NCBI GenBank assembly: GCA_022615805.1
Contig: JAKEGO010000126.1
Coordinates: forward strand, 1-5,485
From: Thermoplasmata archaeon
GTDB taxonomy: Archaea > Thermoplasmatota > JAKEGO01
Reading direction: 5' to 3'
DNA length: 5,485 nt
This document shows, in pieces, positions 1-5,485 of this stretch (position 1 is its first letter; every line of letters starts with the position of its first letter). Both the position numbers and the translations under genes were made by a program. The notes under the pieces are model-generated. The model did no database searches. It saw only the letters and a list, made by a program, of their open reading frames with translations, and was not told the origin of the DNA.

Positions 1-441
1 AGGTTCACCGGATTGCCGGCGTACTTCAAGCATGTCACCTCGGCGTCGACGGCCCTGCTCGAGAGGATGGGCACGACGCCTCGGGACTACAGGTTCGCCA
101 TCTTCCACCAGCCCAACGGCAAGTTCCCCCTCAGGGTCGCGAAGCAGCTCGGCTTCTCGGCGGAACAGGTCGAGACGGGCCTCCTCGTCCCGTTCATCGG
201 CAACACCTATTCCGGCTCGATGCTCCTCGGCTTGACGGCGGTGCTCGACGTCGCCGCACCCGGCGACAGGATATTCGCTTGCTCCTACGGCTCGGGAGCG
301 GGCGCCGACGCCTTCGACATCACGGTGACGGACGCAAAGGCCCGCCTCCTCGAGGCTCCGACCACCATGGAGCTGGTCCGGGGCGGACGGAGGCTCTCGT
401 ACGCCATCTACGCGAAGTACAGGCGGAAGATAAGGATGTGA
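1..441 (+). CDS. Hydroxymethylglutaryl-CoA synthase, archaeal type (C-terminal part, 5' end outside window)
   Basis: HMG-CoA synthase condenses acetyl-CoA with acetoacetyl-CoA to give HMG-CoA, the committed entry to the mevalonate pathway for archaeal isoprenoid lipids; it is cytoplasmic. The frame is open from base 1 and codes for 146 visible residues, against roughly 345-350 for the archaeal family, so about 60% is missing, including the region of the catalytic Cys and Glu. Visible signatures are HQPNGKFP (residues 36-43 of the visible part), which carries the catalytic His, GNTYSGS (about 63-69) and YGSGAGADAF, all typical of archaeal HMG-CoA synthases. The C-terminus (YAIYAKYRRKIRM) is also typical, so the 3' end looks complete. 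A TTG at base 13 is only an internal codon, not the start. The thiolase gene begins four bases after the TGA. Assignment is firm; the state of the missing half is unknown. Confidence 0.95.
   Translation, partial: RFTGLPAYFKHVTSASTALLERMGTTPRDYRFAIFHQPNGKFPLRVAKQLGFSAEQVETGLLVPFIGNTYSGSMLLGLTAVLDVAAPGDRIFACSYGSGAGADAFDITVTDAKARLLEAPTTMELVRGGRRLSYAIYAKYRRKIRM
434..441 (+). promoter_or_regulatory. Ribosome binding site for the thiolase-family gene
   Basis: GGATGTGA differs by one base from the archaeal Shine-Dalgarno consensus GGAGGTGA and lies four bases before the ATG at 446. It contains the TGA stop of the HMG-CoA synthase gene (439-441). A ribosome ending the upstream gene is therefore already on the site, which favours translational coupling and supports 446 as the start. 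Confidence 0.6.
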
Positions 442-445
442 CCGC

Positions 446-1612
446 ATGAGGAAGGTAGCAGTCGTGGGCATCGGCATGACCCCCTTCGGGGAGCTGTGGG
501 ACATGTCCCTGCGCAGCCTCGGCATCGAGGCGGGGCTCAACGCCATGGTGGACGCGGGGCTCTCCAGCGACGAGATCGACGCGCTCTACGTCGGCAACAT
601 GTCATCCGGGCGGTTCCTCGGCCAGGAGCACATCGCGGCGATGATATCCGACCAGGCGGGTTTCACGAGGAGGAACCTCCCCGCGATCCGCGTCGAGGCC
701 GGCGAGGCGTCGGGCGCGCTGGCGTTCAGGGAGGCCTTCCTCTCCGTGGCCGCCGAGATCCACGACGTGGTCATCGTCGGCGGGGCCGAGAAGATGACCG
801 ACGTCAGCGACGCGATGGCGCAGGAGATATTCGCCGCGAGCGTCGACCAGGAGTGGGAGAGCTTCTTCGGTGCGACCGTCCCGTCCCTCTACGCGATGAT
901 GGCGAGGCGGCACATGCTCGAATACGGGACGACCCGCGAGCAGATGGCGGAGGTCCCGGTGAACGGCCACAGGAACGCGGCCAAGAACCCCAATGCACAT
1001 TTCAGGAACCAGATAACCGTCGACGCGGTCATCGGCTCCGGCCCGGTCGCCACGCCCCTCGGCGTGCTCGACTGCGCCCCCGTCTCGGACGGCGCGTCTG
1101 CGGTCGTGCTAGCCCCGCTCGAGATCGCGAAGCGCATGACCGACCGCCCCGTGATGATCGCGGGCAGCGGGACGGCGACCGACAGCATCAGCCTTCACCA
1201 CAGGAAGACGCTGAGCGGGATACCCGCGACGACGATAGCCTCCAGGCTCGCCTACAAGAGGTCCGGGCTCAGCGCAAAGCACATCGACATCGCCGAGGTG
1301 CACGACAATTACTCGATATCCGGTATCATGGCCGTCGAGGACCTCGGCTTCGTCCCGAGGGGGCAGGGGGGTCCGGCCTTCCAGGAGGGGCGTTTCTCGG
1401 CCGACGGCGAGATCCCCATCAACCTGTCGGGTGGGCTGAAGGCGCAGGGGCAGCCGCTCGGCGCCATCGGCATAGCGCAGGTCGTCGAGGTGGTCAGGCA
1501 GCTCCGCGGCGAGGGCGGCGAGAGGCAGGTCGGGAATCCGGAGGTCGGGCTTACCCAGTGCGTCGGCGGAACGGGCGGGACGTGCGTCGTGCATGTGTTG
1601 AAGGTGGTCTGA
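446..1612 (+). CDS. SCP2-type thiolase-family protein of the HMG-CoA synthase operon, with altered catalytic residues
   Basis: The 388 residues have normal length for an archaeal acetoacetyl-CoA thiolase (two acetyl-CoA to acetoacetyl-CoA plus CoA), and the N-terminus (MRKVAVVGIGMTPFGE), the stretch GGAEKMTDV (112-120) and the C-terminus are typical. In the characterised archaeal complex the thiolase passes acetoacetyl-CoA directly to HMG-CoA synthase, with DUF35 as bridge, and the gene order here matches. The active site does not. The nucleophile motif expected as CxS reads EAS (87-89, in VEAGEASG), so Glu replaces Cys. The HDCF motif reads HDNY (286-289). GHP reads GQP (335-337), so the catalytic His is Gln. 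A CVG triplet (372-374) resembles the CxG motif of classical thiolases. The frame is intact with normal codon use, so this is not decay. It could be a non-catalytic scaffold or an enzyme with other chemistry, for example like the DUF35-associated Ltp2-type aldolases. The family call is firm; activity is open. Confidence 0.93.
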   Translation: MRKVAVVGIGMTPFGELWDMSLRSLGIEAGLNAMVDAGLSSDEIDALYVGNMSSGRFLGQEHIAAMISDQAGFTRRNLPAIRVEAGEASGALAFREAFLSVAAEIHDVVIVGGAEKMTDVSDAMAQEIFAASVDQEWESFFGATVPSLYAMMARRHMLEYGTTREQMAEVPVNGHRNAAKNPNAHFRNQITVDAVIGSGPVATPLGVLDCAPVSDGASAVVLAPLEIAKRMTDRPVMIAGSGTATDSISLHHRKTLSGIPATTIASRLAYKRSGLSAKHIDIAEVHDNYSISGIMAVEDLGFVPRGQGGPAFQEGRFSADGEIPINLSGGLKAQGQPLGAIGIAQVVEVVRQLRGEGGERQVGNPEVGLTQCVGGTGGTCVVHVLKVV

Positions 1613-1613
1613 T

Positions 1614-1620
1614 GGAGGTG
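1614..1620 (+). promoter_or_regulatory. Ribosome binding site for the DUF35 gene
   Basis: GGAGGTG is a seven-base match to the archaeal Shine-Dalgarno sequence, with five bases to the ATG at 1626. It fixes that start. It lies in the 13-base gap after the thiolase-family stop, inside a four-codon reading frame (ATG at 1612, TGA at 1624-1626) that links the two genes through two TGATG stop/start overlaps. Confidence 0.75.
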
Positions 1621-1625
1621 CTCTG

Positions 1626-2033
1626 ATGGGCGTCGCGAGGTTCTGGAGGGATCACCGCATACGGTACCAGCTGATAGGGAACGCCTGCCCCATCTGCGGG
1701 AACCGTTACTTCCCGCCGAGGGAACTCTGCCCCGATTGCCACAGGGAGAGCATCGGGAAGATGCAGGAGATGCAGTTCTCCGGGAAGGGCGCCCTCTACA
1801 GTTACACGGTCGTCCACGAGACGCCGGACGACTTCTCCGACCAGCGCCCGTATGTCATGGGGATCGTCGAGCTCGAGGAGGGTCCACGGATAACGGCGCA
1901 GATCGTGGAGCTCGAGGGCGAACCCGTGATCGGCATGCCGGTCGAGATGGTCTTCAGGAAGATACGCGAGGAGAGCGCGGAAGGCGTGATCCAGTACGGC
2001 TACAAGTTCCGGCCGGCCGGGGTCAAGCGGTGA
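1626..2033 (+). CDS. DUF35 OB-fold / zinc-ribbon acyl-CoA-binding protein
   Basis: This 135-residue protein has the two domains of the DUF35 family. An N-terminal rubredoxin-like zinc ribbon has Cys pairs at 21/24 (CPIC) and 35/38 (CPDC), separated by the typical FPPR (29-32). A C-terminal OB fold spans about residues 46-132 and ends in the conserved GYKFRP. The opening MGVARFWRDHRIRY is usual for the copy in mevalonate operons. In the characterised archaeal thiolase/HMG-CoA synthase complex, DUF35 bridges the two enzymes and helps form the shared CoA channel; related DUF35 domains also partner SCP2-thiolase-like aldolases. All four Cys ligands are present, so it looks functional, which suggests the complex still assembles despite the altered thiolase partner. 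It is probably the last gene of the operon, because the next gene is convergent and overlaps its end by 11 bp. Confidence 0.95.
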   Translation: MGVARFWRDHRIRYQLIGNACPICGNRYFPPRELCPDCHRESIGKMQEMQFSGKGALYSYTVVHETPDDFSDQRPYVMGIVELEEGPRITAQIVELEGEPVIGMPVEMVFRKIREESAEGVIQYGYKFRPAGVKR

Positions 2034-2262
2034 GTATCTCGCGTAAGCCCGTCGGGGAGTAGGACCTCTTCATCTCCCTCAGGAGGTCCTCGTAGTGGCG
2101 GAGATGCTTCGCGATCACGTGGGCCTGTTCCACCAGAAGGGCGCGCTCCGCCCCCACCGCCTCCCGGATCCTGTGGGCGTTCACCTGGAACATCCGAAGC
2201 CAACGCTCGTACTCGCGGATAGCCTCCAGGATCGCCTCGGAGTTCACTTCCTCCGCGCGCAT
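2023..2262 (-). CDS. Small all-helical protein of unknown function
   Basis: I do not recognise this 79-residue protein. It is charged and rich in Glu, Arg, Ala and Leu, with no Cys, signal peptide or membrane segment. Its pattern suggests two long amphipathic helices, about residues 5-35 and 37-66, forming a helical hairpin or an oligomer, with a short tail (SYSPTGLREILTA). Three things support a real gene. Third codon positions are mostly G or C, as in the neighbours. The ATG at 2262 follows an AT-rich stretch. A BRE/TATA box is centred about 27 nt upstream, so the transcript is probably leaderless, which also explains the absence of a Shine-Dalgarno site. The gene converges on the DUF35 gene, overlapping its last 11 bp, so the two transcripts could pair at their 3' ends. 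No link to isoprenoid synthesis can be shown. Confidence 0.72.
   Translation of the reverse strand: MRAEEVNSEAILEAIREYERWLRMFQVNAHRIREAVGAERALLVEQAHVIAKHLRHYEDLLREMKRSYSPTGLREILTA
2061..2090. repeat. 8-bp perfect inverted repeat after the DUF35 stop
   Basis: AGGACCTC (2061-2068) and GAGGTCCT (2083-2090) are exact reverse complements with a 14-base loop. It begins 27 bases after the DUF35 stop and lies inside the small helical gene on the other strand. It could form a 3' hairpin on the operon mRNA. There is no T-run behind it, so it is not a clear terminator and may be incidental to coding sequence. Confidence 0.4.
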
Positions 2263-2285
2263 ATCGTTATTTAATCCGGTCTCTT

Positions 2286-2299
2286 TATTTAAATCTTCG
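2286..2299 (-). promoter_or_regulatory. Archaeal BRE/TATA promoter of the small helical gene
   Basis: Read on the minus strand, CGAAGA (2299-2294) followed by TTTAAATA (2293-2286) fits a purine-rich BRE followed by a TATA box. The TATA centre is about 27 nt from the ATG at 2262, the usual archaeal TATA-to-transcription-start distance, so transcription should start at or next to the start codon. A second AT-rich stretch (2267-2275) lies between box and ATG and may ease promoter melting. Confidence 0.62.
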
Positions 2300-2557
2300 C
2301 AATAGCGGCCGTGGGCTGGGCCCCTCGATCACCTCGACCTTGCGACGCCGGGGTCTTTGCTAACTCGTAGCACGATGATCCGGTCGGTCATCTCCGAAAG
2401 AACTCCCGTGGAGCAGGTCCGGCCGGCTCGACCGAAGTGATGGGCCCGCATCGGACGACCGTTCGCTGCGCGATAAAGCCCTCGAAGGGGACGGTGTCCT
2501 CGTCGGGGAGCCGTGGCGATGCCACCCGGGCGGTGGCGACCGGACGTCCGCCCCTGT
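2300..2557. other. Intergenic region with short coding-like minus-strand stretches, unassigned
   Basis: No firm gene is visible between the FtsX permease stop and the small-gene promoter. On the minus strand, a frame from a possible GTG at 2525 to TGA at 2388 (45 codons) has mostly G/C third positions but no Shine-Dalgarno site and no family I recognise. Its stop overlaps, as ATGA, an ATG at 2391 that opens a 20-codon frame ending at 2329. A third frame is then open to a TAA at 2287-2285, partly inside the TATA box. This may be a decayed small gene, very small genes, or chance in GC-rich DNA. No tRNA, long repeat or clear T-rich minus-strand terminator is seen. Confidence 0.3.
2513..2537. repeat. 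Overlapping inverted repeats downstream of the permease gene
   Basis: GTGGC (2513-2517), GCCACC (2521-2526) and GGTGGC (2532-2537) can pair in two exclusive ways: a 5-bp stem with a 3-base loop, or a 6-bp stem with a 5-base loop. The element lies 21-45 bases after the permease stop on the minus strand and might act as a 3' mRNA structure. It lacks a U-rich tail, so terminator function is unproven. Confidence 0.35.
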
Positions 2558-5485
2558 TCAACCCATGTACCTCAGCGCCTCGGCGGGCGCTACCCTCGCC
2601 GCGCTTCGCGAGGGGCCCACGGTCGTGATGAAGGTGAACATGTAGGACACTCCGCTCACAGCGAGTATCGTGTCCCACGGTACGACGAAGACGGCGGTCT
2701 CGAACTCGAGGAAGAGGCGGAAGCCGATGACGATCCCCAGCCCCACGCCCACCGCTATGCCGAGCAGGGCGATGAACGAGGACTCGATGAGGAAGCTCTT
2801 CAGCACCATTCCCCTCCTGAAGCCGATGGCGCGGAGCATCCCTATCTGCTGGCGTCTCTCGGTGACCGAGCGGATGGTGATTATGCCGAGCCCGGCGATG
2901 CCGACGATGAGCCCGAGTCCGATGAACGCCTCGAGGAGGTAGAAGAAGTCCTTGATCATCTTCAGCATGCTCTCGAGCTCCTTCCTGATTATGAAGGTCT
3001 GCATCCCGTTGGCGACGAACTCCGCTTCCACGACCTTCGCCGTGCGGTCCTGCTGGCGCTCCGACATGCCGTCCGCGAACCTGAACAGCGTCAGGAACGA
3101 CGTATCGGTCCGGAAGGTGGCCGTCACTACCGACTCGTTCACGAAGATGCCCTGGATGAGGGTCTGCTTCATGATGCCGACGACCGTGAGGTTGTGCGCG
3201 CGGCCGAAGGGATCGCGGACGACGACCACCGTTCCTATGCCGATGTCGAGCCCCACGCCGGGAGGGCCGTACTCGTCAGGGACGATGGTGGCGTCGACGA
3301 TGGCGATCGTGCCGTTCGTCCGCACGTTCTGCCACACGTCCTCCTGCCTCTCGCCGAAGCGCCGGTCCCAGTCGTCGAGGTCGTACGACGACTCCTCGAT
3401 GAAAAGGGCGCTGCATCCGATGACGTTGTACCACGTCCCGTTCTCCGCGAAGGCCGGGAACGGCATGGAGACGTTGCGCGACACCGCTCTGTCCCGGTAG
3501 TCACCCTCCACCTTCCCGATGGGCCTCATGTTCACGTACGCGGACCTCAGCGGGACGATGGCGTCGAACCGGTCGAAGATGGCCGAGGTGTTCGCGTTCG
3601 CCCTCATCTCGGCCTCGATGTCGCGGATGGGCGTGTTCGGGTTCGTGTATCCGATCATGTGGAATCCGCCGCTCTGCTCGTCCTGGATCTGGTCGATGTT
3701 GCCCTCGATCTGGCCGATGATCATCGCCGTCGTGGTGATCGTGAAGATGATGAGGGAGAACATCGCGAGGGTCATTCCCGTCCTGAACTTGGACGCCATC
3801 GGGTACGAGATGGCCGTCTTGAAGACCGGCACGACCGACCGGAACCTCCCGAAGATGCGGATGAGCCCGTTGAGTATCAGCTCATTGTTGGAGATGATGA
3901 CCATGAGCGCCCCACCGACCAGGAAGAGGCCGGCGAGGACCCACATCTCGAAACCCTCGGTGGTCTCGATCCCCATGGCGTTGAAGAGGTCGTACGGGTA
4001 GCCCCATATCACGAGCAGCACAAGGCCCGTGATCGTGAATGCCCTCTCGTCCAGCATGTACCTGCGCAGGAGGAAGCCGGCGCCCATCACGACGAGCGAC
4101 GCGCCCCCGTAGACGGCCCACGCCTGGTGGTCGATGGCCCCGGATCCCTGGACGGCGCCGATGAACATCGCCGCGCCGATGGCGATGACGATCAGCTCGT
4201 AATGTCGCAGGGCGGTGTCCTTCAGGCGCGTGAGTGCCCGGCGGACCGGGCCCATGGTGTCGAGGAGAGCGGTCGCCTCGTGCCTCTGGTACCTGGGTTC
4301 GGGGATGTTCCGGATGGCGCGGATGATGTTCAGCTTGCTGACCTTCCAGGAAGCATAGACGATGGTGATGAAGGTGATCAGGAGCCCTCCGCTGAAGGCC
4401 AGGACGATGCTGTCGGTCCTGTACGTGAAGTATTCCATTATCGGGAAGGAGGAGCCGATGAAGATGTTGGAGAAGCCGAGGATGATGAGGTAGGCCACGG
4501 CGAGCCCCGCGAAGACGCCGATCAGGGATGCGAACGCGGCGAGCACCGCCCCCTCGAAGAGGAACATGTACATGAGGTTCGTCCGCCGGAGGCCGATGGC
4601 CCTCGATATCCCCATCTCCCCCTTGCGTTCCTCGGCGAGCATCACGAAGATGTTCACGACGAGGAGGACGCCCGCGATGATGCTGAACGACCCGAGGACG
4701 AGGAAGAGCTGCTCGAGGCTCTCGCTCCCGTCCAGTGCGAAATCGATGGCGTCGGCCTTGGCCGTACTGATGATGAGCGGCGGCGTCACGTTCGACGACA
4801 GGTACGGCTGGAGGCGCCCTGCGACCGCGTCGCTGTGCGCCATCCCGTCCTGCTTGTCGCCGACATTGCTCACCTTGATGTAGTTTATCGTGTCACCGAC
4901 GCCCAGCAGCGCCTGCAGGTGGCGGAGGTCCATGAAGATGTTCATGCCCCCGACGCCCATGGCCATGCCGAAGGCAGCGCGGCCCTCGACCTCGACGACG
5001 TCGCGCACGACGAAAGCGCCAGAGAGGTTCGTTCCGTAGTAGATGATCAGCCTGTCGCCGGCCCTGATGTCCATCTCGTCCGCGACGAGCTCGTTCACTA
5101 GAACCTCGTCCGAGCCGAGGTCGTCGCCGGCGACGTTCCTCCCGGACGTCGACGTGAACCCCCCGAACGCCCTGCTCTCGGCGGCGTCGAAGCCCCACAG
5201 CTGGAGGCCCGCCTCGGAGAGTCGGGTGCGGGGGTCGAAGGCCGAGGCCCCGACGACGATCTCCGGGGACATGCCCTCCACCAGGCGCGACAGCACCGGG
5301 TCCCCCTCCGCGAAGGCCTCGATGCCACGGTACATGCTGAAGTTGAAGTAGGCGTACGTCGCGTTCGGGGTGTACGTGAAGATGGTCTCGTCGGTCTCGT
5401 CGTACGTGTCGTAGACGCTCTTCGTGAAGAGGTTCTCGAGTGTGTCACCGACCACAAGGGAACCGGAGATTATCGCCGTGCCTAT
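2558..5485 (-). CDS. Large double-FtsX (MacB-type) ABC transporter permease, N-terminus outside window
   Basis: The frame is open from the right edge; 975 residues are visible and the true start lies beyond. A GTG at 5455 is not the start, since the preceding residues (IGTAIISGSLV) continue the usual end of a first membrane helix. Numbering from that GTG: extracytoplasmic MacB-like domain 1 (about 15-245, with VLVNELVADEMDIRAGD at 118-134), membrane segments near 248-272, 298-328 and 350-370, four extra segments near 419-434, 446-463, 472-489 and 504-521, a segment at 561-581, extracytoplasmic domain 2 (about 582-840), and segments near 841-862, 885-912 and 923-947. The cytoplasmic FtsX signature occurs twice: ERKGEMGISRAIGLRR (276-291) and ERRQQIGMLRAIGFRR (866-881). 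The C-terminus PAEALRYMG is typical. MacB/Lol-type permeases couple a cytoplasmic ATPase to work on lipids, peptides or proteins outside the membrane; the substrate here is unknown. The ATPase gene is not visible and may lie upstream, right of the window. Confidence 0.93.
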   Translation of the reverse strand: MGTAIISGSLVVGDTLENLFTKSVYDTYDETDETIFTYTPNATYAYFNFSMYRGIEAFAEGDPVLSRLVEGMSPEIVVGASAFDPRTRLSEAGLQLWGFDAAESRAFGGFTSTSGRNVAGDDLGSDEVLVNELVADEMDIRAGDRLIIYYGTNLSGAFVVRDVVEVEGRAAFGMAMGVGGMNIFMDLRHLQALLGVGDTINYIKVSNVGDKQDGMAHSDAVAGRLQPYLSSNVTPPLIISTAKADAIDFALDGSESLEQLFLVLGSFSIIAGVLLVVNIFVMLAEERKGEMGISRAIGLRRTNLMYMFLFEGAVLAAFASLIGVFAGLAVAYLIILGFSNIFIGSSFPIMEYFTYRTDSIVLAFSGGLLITFITIVYASWKVSKLNIIRAIRNIPEPRYQRHEATALLDTMGPVRRALTRLKDTALRHYELIVIAIGAAMFIGAVQGSGAIDHQAWAVYGGASLVVMGAGFLLRRYMLDERAFTITGLVLLVIWGYPYDLFNAMGIETTEGFEMWVLAGLFLVGGALMVIISNNELILNGLIRIFGRFRSVVPVFKTAISYPMASKFRTGMTLAMFSLIIFTITTTAMIIGQIEGNIDQIQDEQSGGFHMIGYTNPNTPIRDIEAEMRANANTSAIFDRFDAIVPLRSAYVNMRPIGKVEGDYRDRAVSRNVSMPFPAFAENGTWYNVIGCSALFIEESSYDLDDWDRRFGERQEDVWQNVRTNGTIAIVDATIVPDEYGPPGVGLDIGIGTVVVVRDPFGRAHNLTVVGIMKQTLIQGIFVNESVVTATFRTDTSFLTLFRFADGMSERQQDRTAKVVEAEFVANGMQTFIIRKELESMLKMIKDFFYLLEAFIGLGLIVGIAGLGIITIRSVTERRQQIGMLRAIGFRRGMVLKSFLIESSFIALLGIAVGVGLGIVIGFRLFLEFETAVFVVPWDTILAVSGVSYMFTFITTVGPSRSAARVAPAEALRYMG

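Noticed and set aside
1109..1594. A 161-codon minus-strand frame inside the thiolase-family gene
   Set aside because: Antisense to a well-supported gene, with no recognisable domain, promoter or ribosome binding site; it reflects codon bias of the true gene.
496..1626. A 376-codon open frame overlapping the thiolase-family gene
   Set aside because: The product is dominated by Arg, Gly and Ala without domain-like structure, while the other frame is a clear thiolase-family protein. It is a frame shadow from low stop density.
2061..2090. Intrinsic (rho-independent type) terminator for the operon
   Set aside because: The stem is present but no T-run follows it, and archaeal termination usually depends on T-rich tracts rather than hairpins. 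Kept only as an inverted repeat.
2264..2294. Plus-strand promoter from the AT-rich stretch
   Set aside because: The TATA-like sequence is nearly palindromic, but no plus-strand gene follows within the window, and the spacing fits the minus-strand start at 2262 much better.
2513..5101. An 862-codon open frame on the plus strand, antisense to the permease
   Set aside because: Its product is almost all Asp, Glu, His, Arg and Val, as expected when hydrophobic codons such as GTC and ATC are read in reverse (GAC, GAT). The minus-strand frame has FtsX domains, membrane helices and correct topology, so this is a GC-rich shadow.
1..5485. Mobile element, CRISPR array, tRNA or rRNA gene, or defence system
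   Set aside because: No transposase, regular spaced repeats, terminal repeats, cloverleaf-like sequence or defence-family domains were seen; the window is filled by metabolic and transport genes.

Overview
The window reads as archaeal chromosome, GC-rich, and I would place it in Euryarchaeota/Thermoplasmatota. That placement rests on three things: the archaeal gene order HMG-CoA synthase / SCP2-type thiolase / DUF35 (OB-fold plus zinc ribbon), Shine-Dalgarno sites matching GGAGGTGA, and a BRE/TATA promoter about 27 nt upstream of a start codon, as in leaderless archaeal transcripts. Every gene whose end is visible stops with TGA. The phylum is inference only.

Layout. Bases 1-2033, plus strand: a tight operon with the 3' part of 3-hydroxy-3-methylglutaryl-CoA synthase (1-441, cut by the left edge), a thiolase-family gene (446-1612) and a DUF35 gene (1626-2033). 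In characterised archaea these three proteins form one complex that makes HMG-CoA from acetyl-CoA for the mevalonate (isoprenoid lipid) pathway. Bases 2023-2262, minus strand: a small, unrecognised, all-helical protein of 79 residues, overlapping the DUF35 gene tail to tail by 11 bp and carrying its own BRE/TATA box. Bases 2263-2557: a 295-bp gap with that promoter, small inverted repeats and short coding-like minus-strand stretches that I cannot assign. Bases 2558-5485, minus strand: a very large FtsX/MacB-type ABC transporter permease cut by the right edge, with two FtsX core domains, two large extracytoplasmic domains and four additional membrane segments between the halves. No ABC ATPase gene is in the window.

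The most unusual feature is the thiolase-family protein. Its fold and gene context are those of the archaeal acetoacetyl-CoA thiolase, but three active-site signatures are changed: Glu-Ala-Ser instead of Cys-x-Ser at the nucleophile, His-Asp-Asn-Tyr instead of His-Asp-Cys-Phe, and Gly-Gln-Pro instead of Gly-His-Pro. The gene is otherwise intact and well conserved, and the visible half of its HMG-CoA synthase partner keeps its own motifs. It may therefore be a catalytically dead scaffold, or an enzyme with changed chemistry, inside the HMG-CoA synthase complex. That would require acetoacetyl-CoA to come from another thiolase or another route.
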